Assembly: GCA_045648985.1 (NCBI GenBank)
Contig: JAZROZ010000011.1
Location: forward strand, 3,237-67,236
Length of the DNA: 64,000 nucleotides
Direction of reading: 5' to 3'
Origin: SIG437 sp045648985
Lineage (GTDB): Bacteria > Bacillota > Clostridia > UBA1381 > UBA9506
The number at the start of each line of letters is the position of its first letter. Positions within the stretch are counted from its first letter, which is position 1. The position numbers and the translations under genes are program-made. Shown here in pieces: positions 18,574-27,137 of this stretch. Below the pieces are notes generated by a model, which was not told where the DNA came from, made no database searches, and worked only from the letters and a program-made list of their open reading frames with translations.

Positions 18574-18993
18574 TTAACCTATTACTTCTGCTTCGCCTCT
18601 TACTAAAACCAAGACGTTACCGTGTGCAGTAAAACCTCTGCCATCGCTAACCGGAACAATAAGCAGATGATTTGCAGGAACGCTCATGCCGTCTGCTAAG
18701 TCCTCACCTATCGTAACGTCAGCTAAGCCGCCGCTCTGGCTTGAAAAGATTGTCCCTCTGCCCTGTCTTAAAATCAGTTCCGTACCCGCTCCACACATAA
18801 GCTTCTGCGAGTCAGTCATAGAAACAAGTCTATAAGATGGTGCCTCGGGAATCTGTGATAAGATGCTGTCTATGTAGCTTTTTGTAACGATAGGGTCATC
18901 GCTTGAACCGGGCTCAGCAAAAACTGAAAACAGTGTAACTCCACTCGCAATTATTGCTACAATACAAAAAATGGCTAAAATTGATTTTTTCAT
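18574..18993 (-). CDS. Conserved exported hypothetical protein
   Basis: About 139 residues. A signal peptide or single membrane anchor (residues 5-27, LAIFCIVAIIASGVTLFSVF) is followed by a small soluble domain rich in Gly and beta-prone residues (GAGTELILRQGRGTIFSSQ, VPANHLLIVPVSDGRG). I recall similar exported proteins of unknown function in Clostridia but cannot name a characterised one. The start at 18993 follows GAGGTAGG; an upstream in-frame ATG at 19053 has no such site. It is co-oriented with and 60 nt downstream of ndoA. Confidence 0.75.
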   Translation of the reverse strand: MKKSILAIFCIVAIIASGVTLFSVFAEPGSSDDPIVTKSYIDSILSQIPEAPSYRLVSMTDSQKLMCGAGTELILRQGRGTIFSSQSGGLADVTIGEDLADGMSVPANHLLIVPVSDGRGFTAHGNVLVLVRGEAEVIG

Positions 18994-19053
18994 AAACCTA
19001 CCTCTTTCGTCAAAATATAATGTTATAATTATTAACCAACCAAAATATATCAC

Positions 19054-19404
19054 TCAGATTTCCGTCAAACCGAAGCTGACAGTAAGAGCATCATCAACCT
19101 TCTGCATAAAATCATCGTCAAGGCGACCAATCCGCTCTTTTAAGCGGCGCTTGTCGATTGTTCTTATCTGCTCAAGCAAAATCACAGAATCTTTAGCCAA
19201 GCCATATTCATCTGCCGTAATTTCAATATGAGTCGGCATTTTAGCCTTATTTATCTGTGATGTTATTGCAGAAATGATAACAGTCGGGCTGAATTTATTA
19301 CCCACATCATTCTGAACAACTAAAACGGGTCTGACTCCTCCCTGTTCCGAACCAACTACAGGGCTTAAATCAGCATAAAAAATATCTCCTCTTTTAACAA
19401 CCAC
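19054..19404 (-). CDS. ndoA: mRNA interferase toxin MazF/NdoA (EndoA)
   Basis: Ribosome-independent endoribonuclease of a type II toxin-antitoxin pair. With the GTG at 19404 as start (GGAG ten nucleotides upstream) the protein begins MVVKRGDIFYADLSPVVG, almost identical to Bacillus NdoA. It has 116 residues. Arg25 (GVRPVLV) and Thr48 (SAITSQI), both important in the Bacillus enzyme, are in register. A GTG at 19413 is in frame but would overlap the antitoxin stop and the Shine-Dalgarno. The antitoxin gene lies directly upstream; alr is next, the conserved Firmicutes order. Confidence 0.95.
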   Translation of the reverse strand: MVVKRGDIFYADLSPVVGSEQGGVRPVLVVQNDVGNKFSPTVIISAITSQINKAKMPTHIEITADEYGLAKDSVILLEQIRTIDKRRLKERIGRLDDDFMQKVDDALTVSFGLTEI

Positions 19405-19405
19405 T

Positions 19406-19681
19406 CTATTCACACTCCGCCAGTTTTTCCTCTAAAGCAGAAAAAGCTTCATTTTCTGCATCAAAATACGTCTCGGAGATGGCAAGATTGATTTCTGCCA
19501 TTTCCTGATAACCCTTCTCCATTTGCTTGCGAAGAGAGATGCGCTTTTTTTCTTTAATATAAAGCTTCATCGCTTCACGTACAAATTCACTCCTGTTTGT
19601 TTTTTCACTTTGGGCAATGAGATCAACCTGCTTTAGCAGATTATCGGGAACGGTTATCAAAACTTTCTTGAGTTGTGACAA
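19406..19681 (-). CDS. ndoAI: Ribbon-helix-helix antitoxin of MazF (NdoAI-like)
   Basis: 91-residue antitoxin: an N-terminal ribbon-helix-helix DNA-binding domain (KKVLITVPDNLLKQVD, NRSEFVREAMKLYI) and a C-terminal toxin-binding tail (KGYQEMAEINLAISE) that matches Bacillus NdoAI. The start is probably the TTG at 19681, ten nucleotides after GGGGG. The ATG at 19705 lacks a ribosome binding site and the ATG at 19756 falls in the -35 box. It likely binds and represses its own promoter together with the toxin. Confidence 0.9.
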   Translation of the reverse strand: MSQLKKVLITVPDNLLKQVDLIAQSEKTNRSEFVREAMKLYIKEKKRISLRKQMEKGYQEMAEINLAISETYFDAENEAFSALEEKLAECE

Positions 19682-19727
19682 AATAGTCAAGCCCCCATTC
19701 GTCATAAAGTTATTTGGGTACAATAAT

Positions 19728-19756
19728 ATTATATAGATTTTAACCCCTGCAGTCAA
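19728..19756 (-). promoter_or_regulatory. Promoter of ndoAI-ndoA
   Basis: TTGACT at 19751-19756 and TATAAT at 19728-19733 on the minus strand, 17 nt apart, lie between alr and the antitoxin. The toxin-antitoxin pair can therefore be transcribed independently of alr. Confidence 0.75.
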
Positions 19757-19766
19757 TGCTAAAATA

Positions 19767-20918
19767 TTACCATATCTCCCCGTCTTTTATGAAAACAATA
19801 GGAAGCCTTTCACCTATAAGACAAAGTATTTCATAGTTAATGGTGTCTGCTTTTTGGGCAAGTGAATCTGCCGTAACAGTGCTGTTTCTGCCATCACCGA
19901 AAACGATAACCTCATCACCGACATTAATATTATTGACAGAACTCACATCAATCATACATTGGTCCATACAAATTCTGCCCACAACAGAAACAGTTTCAGT
20001 GCCTATGGTCATCTTTGCCTTGTTTGAATATGCACGAATATATCCGTCTGCGTATCCTATCGGAACAGTTGCAATTTTTGTTTTTTCATTTTTTGTACTG
20101 TATATATGACCGTAGCTTACACCCACACCACGAGGAACTTCGTTTATTCTTGTTATTTTAGCCTTTACTGTCATCGCAGGAATTAAATCTATGTCATCAT
20201 ATAATTTTTTATCTCCGGGAAAATATCCGTATGAGATTATTCCTGAGCGAACCATATCGAGCTGATACTCGGGAAAACGCAAAATAGCGGCACTGTTAGA
20301 AATGTGTTTTATAGGAATTTCCACTCCATACTCTTTAAGTTTATCTACAAACTCCATAAAACCATCAAACTGCTTTTTCGTTATTTGGCTATCCTCTTCA
20401 TCAGCACATGCGAAGTGGGAAAAAATACCCTCTATATAGATATTAGGAAGCTTTGAAATCTCAACAATCTGTAAAAGCGACTCCTCTGTCATATTAAAGC
20501 CTACTCTTGTCATTCCGCTATCGATTTTTATATGAACTTTTACAGTTGTGTCCATTTCTTTTGCGATAGTTGAAAGCTTTTTTGCATAATCAATATCAAT
20601 AACAGATGCCGTAACGGAAAGCTTAACAACTTCAGGTATTGCGCTCACATGATTAGGTCCCAAAAGAAGAATAGGTGCATTGATACCTGCATCTCTTATA
20701 TCTTTTGCTTCATTGATTTCGGCAACCGCCAGCATAGAAACACCTGATGCAAGCATTACTTTGGAAACCTCAACCGCTCCATGACCATATGCATTAGCCT
20801 TAACCACTCCCATTATCATAGTATGCGGCTCCACGTGTTTTTGCACCACAGCTATATTATGTTCTATTGCATTTAAGTCTATTTCGCGCCACGCGCGGAC
20901 TTTTCTTTCGTCCATCAT
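19767..20918 (-). CDS. alr: Alanine racemase
   Basis: PLP enzyme interconverting L- and D-alanine for peptidoglycan. It has 383 residues. The PLP lysine lies in MGVVKANAYGHG; the catalytic tyrosine in GVGVSYGHIYS; the C-terminal beta domain contains GRICMDQCMIDVS. It is 4 nt downstream of the GerS/YdcC-like lipoprotein gene, the same pairing seen in Bacillus (ydcC-alr) and in Clostridioides difficile (gerS-alr2). Confidence 0.96.
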   Translation of the reverse strand: MMDERKVRAWREIDLNAIEHNIAVVQKHVEPHTMIMGVVKANAYGHGAVEVSKVMLASGVSMLAVAEINEAKDIRDAGINAPILLLGPNHVSAIPEVVKLSVTASVIDIDYAKKLSTIAKEMDTTVKVHIKIDSGMTRVGFNMTEESLLQIVEISKLPNIYIEGIFSHFACADEEDSQITKKQFDGFMEFVDKLKEYGVEIPIKHISNSAAILRFPEYQLDMVRSGIISYGYFPGDKKLYDDIDLIPAMTVKAKITRINEVPRGVGVSYGHIYSTKNEKTKIATVPIGYADGYIRAYSNKAKMTIGTETVSVVGRICMDQCMIDVSSVNNINVGDEVIVFGDGRNSTVTADSLAQKADTINYEILCLIGERLPIVFIKDGEIW

Positions 20919-20922
20919 TTTT

Positions 20923-21555
20923 TCACTGTCCTATCGTAAAATTTTCATCCGGTATATCAATGTTGTAATTAAACTCTGTAAATTCAATTTTTGCAGAACA
21001 TCTGCCGCCCATATCATAAACTTCTATATATCTGACATATGCATCCCCACCAAGTGCCATAACAGCTTTTTTTGCATTCTGGGAAATCGGAAATATATCC
21101 GTTTCCAAAATCACACCTCTGTCTTCACTATTAGCATCTGTATTTATTGCAGTGTCCTGAGAATTATAGTAAAGCTTAAAAAAGTTATTTATAAAAAGAC
21201 AAGAAAGAGCATCATCTGCCTTTGCAATTACAGGATTTCCCCTGTGTGATGAAATCAAAACCTTTCCTTCTTTTTCACATATAACGGAATCTATAGAACC
21301 ATCCGCTTGTAAAAATTCTGTTTTATACATTCCCTGCTCTTTATAATACTGAATTAAATTATATTGATTTTCCGTTTTGTTTGAATAAACTGTCATGACC
21401 GCCTTAGCAGAATACGACTCCATATTCATATATCTTTTATGAATTTTCTTATAAATATCAGTTCCGTCTGCAGAGAAATTCATCTTTATGCCGCAAGACG
21501 TTGTTATCATTAGTGTAAGAAAGATAATAAAGCACATTTTAAGCTTCTTACACAT
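20923..21555 (-). CDS. GerS/YdcC-like germination lipoprotein (LolA-like fold)
   Basis: 210 residues. The signal peptide (residues 7-20) ends in TTSC, a weak lipobox with Cys at 21, so it is probably lipid-anchored. The mature part (YKKIHKRYMNMESYSAKAVM, then alternating beta strands ending YNIDIPDENFTI) fits the LolA-like YdcC/GerS group. In C. difficile GerS is a spore lipoprotein needed for cortex breakdown and is encoded with alr2. The same position here, directly upstream of alr, supports that role. Assignment combines weak sequence similarity with strong context. Confidence 0.72.
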   Translation of the reverse strand: MCKKLKMCFIIFLTLMITTSCGIKMNFSADGTDIYKKIHKRYMNMESYSAKAVMTVYSNKTENQYNLIQYYKEQGMYKTEFLQADGSIDSVICEKEGKVLISSHRGNPVIAKADDALSCLFINNFFKLYYNSQDTAINTDANSEDRGVILETDIFPISQNAKKAVMALGGDAYVRYIEVYDMGGRCSAKIEFTEFNYNIDIPDENFTIGQ

Positions 21556-21569
21556 ATGTTTTCTCCCTG

Positions 21570-23075
21570 TTATTTAATTTTAAAAAGCACTTTAGAAATA
21601 TTTGATATAATATCACTTGCCGTCATACTTTTTTCGCCTAAATCCTTGCGTGCCAAATCCCCTGCCAAGCTATGCGTATAAACGCCGCATATCGCAGCAT
21701 CATAGGGTTTAGTACCTTGCGCTAAAAAGCTTGCAATAATGCCTGATAAGACATCTCCTGAGCCTGCAGTTGAAAGTCCTGAATTAGAAATTGCTGAAAT
21801 ATATACTTTTCTGTCAGGGGATGCAATTATTGTATCTGCCCCTTTTAAGACTAAAATCACATCATATTTTTCTGCAAAGCCTGTCGCAAGCTCTAATCTG
21901 TTTTGCTCAATATATTCGGGCTTAAAACCTGTCAGCCTCGAAAACTCAACAGTATGCGGTGTGAGTATCACAGGTGCTTTCTTTTTATATATTATATCTA
22001 TATTCTCGCTTAAATTATTTATTCCGTCAGCATCAATAACCATCGGTTTTTCAGCCTCTTTTATAAGCATCTGCACAATATCCTTAGCCTTTTCGCTTCT
22101 TCCGATACCGCAGCCCACTAAAAGAGCATCGTTTTTTTCTAAAGCACATATAAGTTTTTCGTTGCTATTCTTTTCGTCTAAAGAAATCGTCATAGCCTCA
22201 GGAGTATTTATCACCACATTTTTAATGACATCATCACTTGATGCACAGCTAACCATCCCTGCGCCACTTTTCAAAACTGCTGAAACTGAAAGCATCGCAG
22301 CTCCGCTCATACCTTTAGTGCCACAATATGCGAGCACTTTTCCGTACGTCCCCTTGTGAGAATTTTCTTTTCTTTTGGGGAGAAGTGAAAAGACTTCATC
22401 TGTCAAAGTATATAGATTACTTTCATACTCATCTGTAACCTTCTGTGGCACAGAGATATGGGTGACTAAAAGCTTTCCTGCATACTCTTTAGCAGGATAC
22501 AGGAAATGTCCTGCTTTGGCAAGACAGAAAGTAATAGTCATATCAGCACGAACGCACTCGCCTTCTACCTTTCCGCTCGTTGCATCTGCCCCGCTTGGAA
22601 CGTCAACACTTATGATAAACTTTCCTCTGTCATTTATCATGCAAATTATTTCTTCTTCTGCCTTTTTAGGTGCTCCTTTTATACCTGTACCCAAAACAGC
22701 ATCAATTATTATATCATATTTTGCATCTGCATTTTCAATATCACATACGCAAACATTCATATTTTTCATAATACAAAAATTCGTATATGCATCATATGTG
22801 AGAAGTTGTTTGGCATTTTCCGCATCAAAGCTTATAACACACGAAACATCAAAGCCGCTATTTACAAGATGTCTTGCTATGGCAAAGCCGTCACCGCCAT
22901 TATTACCTTTTCCGCAGAAAACACCTATATGCTTTTCTTTTAAATCAATGTGCTTTTTTACTTCCTCGCAAAATCCCATAGCCGCATTTTCCATTAAAAT
23001 CAGGCTTGGCACACTATATTCTTCAATTGCAGTTTTTTCTAAAAATCTCATTTGTTCACTTGTCACAAGCTTCAC
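21570..23075 (-). CDS. nnr: Bifunctional NAD(P)H-hydrate epimerase / ADP-dependent dehydratase
   Basis: Repairs hydrated NAD(P)H. The N-terminal YjeF epimerase domain carries GKGNNGGDGFAIARHL (about residues 53-68). The C-terminal ribokinase-like dehydratase carries GTKGMSGAAMLSVSA and the catalytic-Asp motif GSGDVLSGIIASF. Total about 501 residues, normal for the fused form. I choose the GTG at 23075 (AGAGGTG six nucleotides upstream); the GTG at 23084 is within that site. It is upstream of the gerS-like gene by 14 nt and probably starts the nnr-gerS-alr operon. Confidence 0.94.
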   Translation of the reverse strand: MKLVTSEQMRFLEKTAIEEYSVPSLILMENAAMGFCEEVKKHIDLKEKHIGVFCGKGNNGGDGFAIARHLVNSGFDVSCVISFDAENAKQLLTYDAYTNFCIMKNMNVCVCDIENADAKYDIIIDAVLGTGIKGAPKKAEEEIICMINDRGKFIISVDVPSGADATSGKVEGECVRADMTITFCLAKAGHFLYPAKEYAGKLLVTHISVPQKVTDEYESNLYTLTDEVFSLLPKRKENSHKGTYGKVLAYCGTKGMSGAAMLSVSAVLKSGAGMVSCASSDDVIKNVVINTPEAMTISLDEKNSNEKLICALEKNDALLVGCGIGRSEKAKDIVQMLIKEAEKPMVIDADGINNLSENIDIIYKKKAPVILTPHTVEFSRLTGFKPEYIEQNRLELATGFAEKYDVILVLKGADTIIASPDRKVYISAISNSGLSTAGSGDVLSGIIASFLAQGTKPYDAAICGVYTHSLAGDLARKDLGEKSMTASDIISNISKVLFKIK

Positions 23076-23116
23076 GTAAAACACCTCTTTTCCACCAACT
23101 GAAAGATATGCTTTAT

Positions 23117-24235
23117 TTACAAAACCGCTTTTGAATTGGCAAACTTTTCAGCTTTTTCGAGCTCTTGTCTGATTTTTATATTTTGCGGACAGTTGCTCTC
23201 GCATTTTCCGCATTTGATACAATCAGCCATATTGTCTATATATGGACTAAGCTTTCCTTTTGCTTCACTTTTTGAGATTTTAGCACCCAAAAAGCTGTTG
23301 TAAACAGAAAAAATTTCAGATATGGGGATGTCTTTAGGACAAACCTCTTTGCAGTAATTACATTTGGTGCACGGAATTTGTTTTATCTTTCTTATTGTCT
23401 TGCGCACCTCGTCAAAAACTTCAAATTCATTTTTTTGTATCGGCTTAAAGTTTTTGAAGGTATTTATGTTATCGTTCATCATAGCCATATTGCCCATACC
23501 TGAAAGTACCATAAACACTTCAGGATAACTTGCCGCATATCTAAGAGCAAAGGAAGCCTTGCTGCCATCACCTAAAGTACCGAGAATTTCTGCCGCTTCT
23601 TTTGGAATATCACTAAGCGCTCCGCCTTTAACAGGCTCCATTACAATAACCTTTTTACCATGTTTTACCGCAACATCATAACAAGCCTTGCTCTGCACGG
23701 TAGGGTCGTCATAATCAAGATAATTAAGCTGCAGCTGCACTACCTCCATATACGGCTGTTCGGTCAGAACCTTATCTAAAAATTCTGCTGTGTCATGAAA
23801 TGACATCCCGATATGATTTATCTTTCCCTGTTCTTTTAATTTTTTACTAATTTCAAACGTGTTGCACCTTTTATGTTTTTCGTAACTGTCTTTTGTGACA
23901 CAGTGAAAAAGATAAAAGTCAAAATACTCTACCCCTGAGCATTTAAGTTGCTTTTCAAAAAGCGGAATAACATCTTCCTCTTTTTCAAAACACCAGTATG
24001 AAATTTTGTCTGCAAGGACAAAATCTTCTCTTTTATATCTTGCCGATAAGCAATCACGAATTGCCGTCTCGCTTTTACCTTCAATATAGCCATGCGCGGT
24101 ATCAAAATAGTTAAAGCCCGCATCCATAAAAGCATCTATCATACGGCAGAACTCTTTTTTGTCAACCTCTTTATCAATCATCGGCAGACGCATACATCCA
24201 AACCCGAGATTTCCTTTGATTTTATCAAAAAACAT
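23117..24235 (-). CDS. Aldo/keto reductase with two [4Fe-4S] ferredoxin motifs
   Basis: 372 residues. An N-terminal aldo/keto reductase TIM barrel (LGFGCMRLPM, FNYFDTAHGYIEGKSE, YFDFYLFHCVTKDSYEK) is followed by a C-terminal bacterial ferredoxin-like domain with CTKCNYCKEVCP and CIKCGKCESNCP, each able to bind a [4Fe-4S] cluster. Such proteins are common in anaerobic Clostridia; their substrate is generally unknown. It is upstream of, and 41 nt from, nnr, with no clear terminator between them. Confidence 0.92.
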   Translation of the reverse strand: MFFDKIKGNLGFGCMRLPMIDKEVDKKEFCRMIDAFMDAGFNYFDTAHGYIEGKSETAIRDCLSARYKREDFVLADKISYWCFEKEEDVIPLFEKQLKCSGVEYFDFYLFHCVTKDSYEKHKRCNTFEISKKLKEQGKINHIGMSFHDTAEFLDKVLTEQPYMEVVQLQLNYLDYDDPTVQSKACYDVAVKHGKKVIVMEPVKGGALSDIPKEAAEILGTLGDGSKASFALRYAASYPEVFMVLSGMGNMAMMNDNINTFKNFKPIQKNEFEVFDEVRKTIRKIKQIPCTKCNYCKEVCPKDIPISEIFSVYNSFLGAKISKSEAKGKLSPYIDNMADCIKCGKCESNCPQNIKIRQELEKAEKFANSKAVL

Positions 24236-24393
24236 ACAAAATCATGTCCTTTATGCAAAGATTTAAAAACTTATATAACAATTATAGTACAACAAGAAAT
24301 AAAAATCAAGTAAAGCATTTTTTCTATGCATATTTTTTTGTTTTTATAGAAAAAATATTCTAAAATTCACTTAAATCAGAAAGGTTTGATTAT

Positions 24394-24858
24394 ATGAAAA
24401 GAAAACTATTTTTAACCCTGCTTCTATTTCTTTTTACCCTGTCATCAATAAGCATTTATATTGACGAAAAACCTGACAAAACATATGCTGCATCAAACTG
24501 GGCAAGAGATGTTCAGCTTTTAGCAAGATGCGTAAACGGCGAGGCGCGCGGTGAATCCTATGAAGGTCAGGTGGCAGTTGCCGCCGTTATATTAAACCGT
24601 GTTGAGCATCCGTCATTTCCCAATACAATAGCAGGTGTAATATACCAGCCGGGAGCATTTACAGCAACAGTTGACGGACAGATTGATGTCCCGATTGACA
24701 CAAACTCCACAATATATAAAGCCTGTAGCGATGCCATGAACGGATGGGACCCGTCAGGAGGTGCAATTTATTACTATAATCCCGCCAAAACCACAAATAA
24801 GTGGATATATTCGCGCACAGTTGTCAGGGTAATAGGAAACCACACCTTTGCAATATAA
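24394..24858 (+). CDS. sleB: Spore cortex-lytic enzyme SleB-like cell wall hydrolase
   Basis: Lytic transglycosylase that degrades spore cortex during germination. It has 154 residues: a signal peptide (about 1-33, ending KTYAA) and the hydrolase_2 catalytic domain with the probable catalytic Glu in CVNGEARGESYEGQ and VAVAAVILNRVEHPSFP. It lacks the N-terminal peptidoglycan-binding domain of Bacillus SleB. ypeB follows by 22 nt, as in other spore formers, which supports the assignment. It is divergent from the aldo/keto reductase gene. Confidence 0.9.
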   Translation: MKRKLFLTLLLFLFTLSSISIYIDEKPDKTYAASNWARDVQLLARCVNGEARGESYEGQVAVAAVILNRVEHPSFPNTIAGVIYQPGAFTATVDGQIDVPIDTNSTIYKACSDAMNGWDPSGGAIYYYNPAKTTNKWIYSRTVVRVIGNHTFAI

Positions 24859-24880
24859 CTCACAAGGTTAGGAGGTACGT

Positions 24881-26242
24881 ATGGAAAGTTCATATAAAAA
24901 ATTAAAAAGGTCACGCACAATCATCTGCGCTTTGTCTGTTGTTTCTCTGTTTTTATTGACAGGAATGATTTATCAGACAGCATCAGCAAAATCGCTTTCA
25001 CAGCAGGCAGAAAATCGATATATGTCTGCATTTTCCGACCTTTGCGACTATTTAGATGACATTGACGTATTGATTAAAAAGACAATGCTTGCACAAAGTC
25101 CAAAACAGATTGCATCGCTTTCATCACAGCTTTATATGCAGTCTGCATCAGCAAAAATGTGTTTATCTCAGCTTCCGCTATCTGATGTAAACTTAGAAAA
25201 AACTTCAAAATTTTTAGTTCAGGCAGGTGACTATGCCTCATCTCTTTCTGCAAAGACAACAGACGGAGAGGAACTTTCAGATAAGGAATTTGAAAACCTT
25301 TCTACTCTTTCTTCATATGCTGAAAAAATCAGTCTGGCATTAGAGGATACAAGAGAAAAAATCTACAATGGTAAGTTTTCTTTTGTGGAAACAAAAAATA
25401 TGGTCGCCCGCGCTGAAGATAACGAAGAAGAATCATTTTCAGGAGATTTTTCTCAGCTTGAAAATGAGTTTACAGAATATCCTGCTTTAATCTACGACGG
25501 ACCTTTTTCTGACCATATAAACACTTATGAATCATCGTTTTTAAAGTTCAAAGGTCAGGTAACAGACTCTATGGCACTAAAAGCCGCTACTGAAATTTTA
25601 GGAAAAGACCGTGCGGACGGACTTGTTTTAGAAGATGAGGGCGGTGGTGCAATAGAAACATATATTTTCAAAAAGGAAACTGATGAAAAATCACTTTCTG
25701 TTGCCATTACAAAACAGGGCGCACGTCTTTTGTGGATGCTTGATAACAGAGCGGTACAAGACGAAAAAAAATCAATCGAAGAGGCGCAAAGCTTGGCCAA
25801 AGACTTTTTGATAAAAGCAGGCTTTGACAGTATGAAAGAAAGCTACTTTGACAAAAGCGGAAACGTTGCTACTCTAAATTTTGCCTACTCACAAAACGGC
25901 ATAACAGTATATCCTGACCTAGTGAAAGTCAAGGTAGCACTTGATAATGGTGAGATTTTAGGAATAGAGGCAAATGGCTATCTTATGAATCATTCAAAAA
26001 GAGAAATACCAACTGATATCATAGACAAAAATCAGGCGAAAGAACGTGTTAAAAAACACCTTAATGTGAGCAATATTTCTCTTGCCATCATACCGCGTTT
26101 AGATGGCAGTGAGGTTTTGTGCTATGAGCTAAAGGGTGAATTTTCTGACAGAAATTTTCTCATTTATATAAACGCACAAACAGGAGAAGATGAAAGAATT
26201 TTAATGTTAGAGGAATCTCCCGATGGAATATTGACAGTTTGA
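24881..26242 (+). CDS. ypeB: Germination protein YpeB
   Basis: Spore-membrane partner required for SleB incorporation and stability. It has 453 residues: an N-terminal membrane anchor (about 13-35), a long helical region to about residue 170, and C-terminal PepSY-type repeats (GADGL/DRADG-like segments, TKQGARLLWMLDNR, LKGEFSDRNFLIYINAQTGE). The start follows TTAGGAGGTACGT. It is co-transcribed with sleB. Confidence 0.93.
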   Translation: MESSYKKLKRSRTIICALSVVSLFLLTGMIYQTASAKSLSQQAENRYMSAFSDLCDYLDDIDVLIKKTMLAQSPKQIASLSSQLYMQSASAKMCLSQLPLSDVNLEKTSKFLVQAGDYASSLSAKTTDGEELSDKEFENLSTLSSYAEKISLALEDTREKIYNGKFSFVETKNMVARAEDNEEESFSGDFSQLENEFTEYPALIYDGPFSDHINTYESSFLKFKGQVTDSMALKAATEILGKDRADGLVLEDEGGGAIETYIFKKETDEKSLSVAITKQGARLLWMLDNRAVQDEKKSIEEAQSLAKDFLIKAGFDSMKESYFDKSGNVATLNFAYSQNGITVYPDLVKVKVALDNGEILGIEANGYLMNHSKREIPTDIIDKNQAKERVKKHLNVSNISLAIIPRLDGSEVLCYELKGEFSDRNFLIYINAQTGEDERILMLEESPDGILTV

Positions 26243-26290
26243 AATCATATATTTAACTATATACTTTATTAACCAAAAGGATGTAGTTAT

Positions 26291-27055
26291 ATGAAAATTT
26301 TTCTTTTGAGCAAACGTGGAGTTTATGTTTATCTGTCTTTGTTTGTTTTGGCTTTTTCTATAATGATTTTTGCCTCAAACGATTCAAAAACAGTTTCTAC
26401 TGCCCCGACAGATAAGCTTCTTCCCATTTATTGTGTTGACCGTGGCGAAGAAAAAATATGTTCGCTTACTTTTGACGCAGCTTGGGACGACTCCGACACA
26501 GACAGATTAATTGAAATCTTAAATAAGTATGAAGCAAAAGCTACTTTCTTCTTAGTGGGTACGTGGTCAGAAAAATATGCTGAGTCGGTTAAGAAATTTG
26601 CAGACGCAGGTCACGAAATCGCAAACCATTCTGACACCCATCCCCACATTACAAATCTCTCGGAACAGAAAATTACAGAAGAAATAAATGCCTGCGACGA
26701 AAAGATTAAGGCAATAACAGGCATAAAACCAACACTTTTCAGAGGACCTTATGGTGAATACAACAATACTGTAATAGAAGCATCCGAAAAAACAGGACAC
26801 AAAGTAATCCAGTGGGATGTTGATAGCCTAGATTGGAAAGAGCTAAGTAAAGAAGACATCGCAACCCGTGTACTTTCAAGAGTTAAACCAGGCTCAATTA
26901 TGCTCTTCCACAACGGAGTTCAGAACACTCCTGATGCTTTGGAGATAATCTTAAAAAAACTAAAAGATGACGGTTTTAGAGTTGTTACTGCATCAGAGCT
27001 TATATACGACGACAACTACACAATAGACCATACAGGAAAGCAGATAAAAAACTAA
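26291..27055 (+). CDS. Polysaccharide deacetylase (PdaB-like, sporulation)
   Basis: 254 residues with an N-terminal membrane anchor (about 11-29) and a NodB-type deacetylase domain. Motif 1 reads SLTFDAAWDDSDT (Asp62), motif 2 HSDTHPHITN (His112 and His116, metal ligands) and motif 3 FRGPYGEYN. Motif 1 departs from the usual TFDDGP as in the PdaB branch, so metal dependence may differ. Placement after sleB-ypeB suggests spore cortex or wall peptidoglycan modification. The ATG follows AAAAGGATG. A bidirectional terminator follows. Confidence 0.88.
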   Translation: MKIFLLSKRGVYVYLSLFVLAFSIMIFASNDSKTVSTAPTDKLLPIYCVDRGEEKICSLTFDAAWDDSDTDRLIEILNKYEAKATFFLVGTWSEKYAESVKKFADAGHEIANHSDTHPHITNLSEQKITEEINACDEKIKAITGIKPTLFRGPYGEYNNTVIEASEKTGHKVIQWDVDSLDWKELSKEDIATRVLSRVKPGSIMLFHNGVQNTPDALEIILKKLKDDGFRVVTASELIYDDNYTIDHTGKQIKN

Positions 27056-27060
27056 AAAAT

Positions 27061-27088
27061 CGACATTTAAAAACTCCAGACCACAAAA
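27061..27088 (+). repeat. Diverged copy of a 28-nt post-stop motif (copy C)
   Basis: Begins 5 nt after the stop of the deacetylase gene. It shares 21 of 28 positions with each of the copies after carB-dapF and argB, including the core CTCCAGACCACAAAA. It lies before the terminator, within the 3' untranslated region. Confidence 0.5.
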
Positions 27089-27097
27089 ATTAAGAAA

Positions 27098-27131
27098 GGG
27101 AATGTTTAAAAATCACTTTTTAAACATTCCC
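27098..27131 (+). terminator. Bidirectional rho-independent terminator
   Basis: A 15-bp perfect stem (GGGAATGTTTAAAAA with TTTTTAAACATTCCC), 4-nt loop and TGTTTTTT tail. It serves the sleB-ypeB-deacetylase operon and, from the other side, nadE. Confidence 0.92.
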
Positions 27132-27137
27132 TGTTTT

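Noticed and set aside
21739..22359. 206-codon frame on the plus strand
   Set aside because: Lies antisense inside nnr, whose motifs are clear; no ribosome site. Shadow frame.
22375..23079. 234-codon frame on the plus strand
   Set aside because: Antisense shadow of the YjeF domain of nnr; low-complexity Ser/Phe-rich product.
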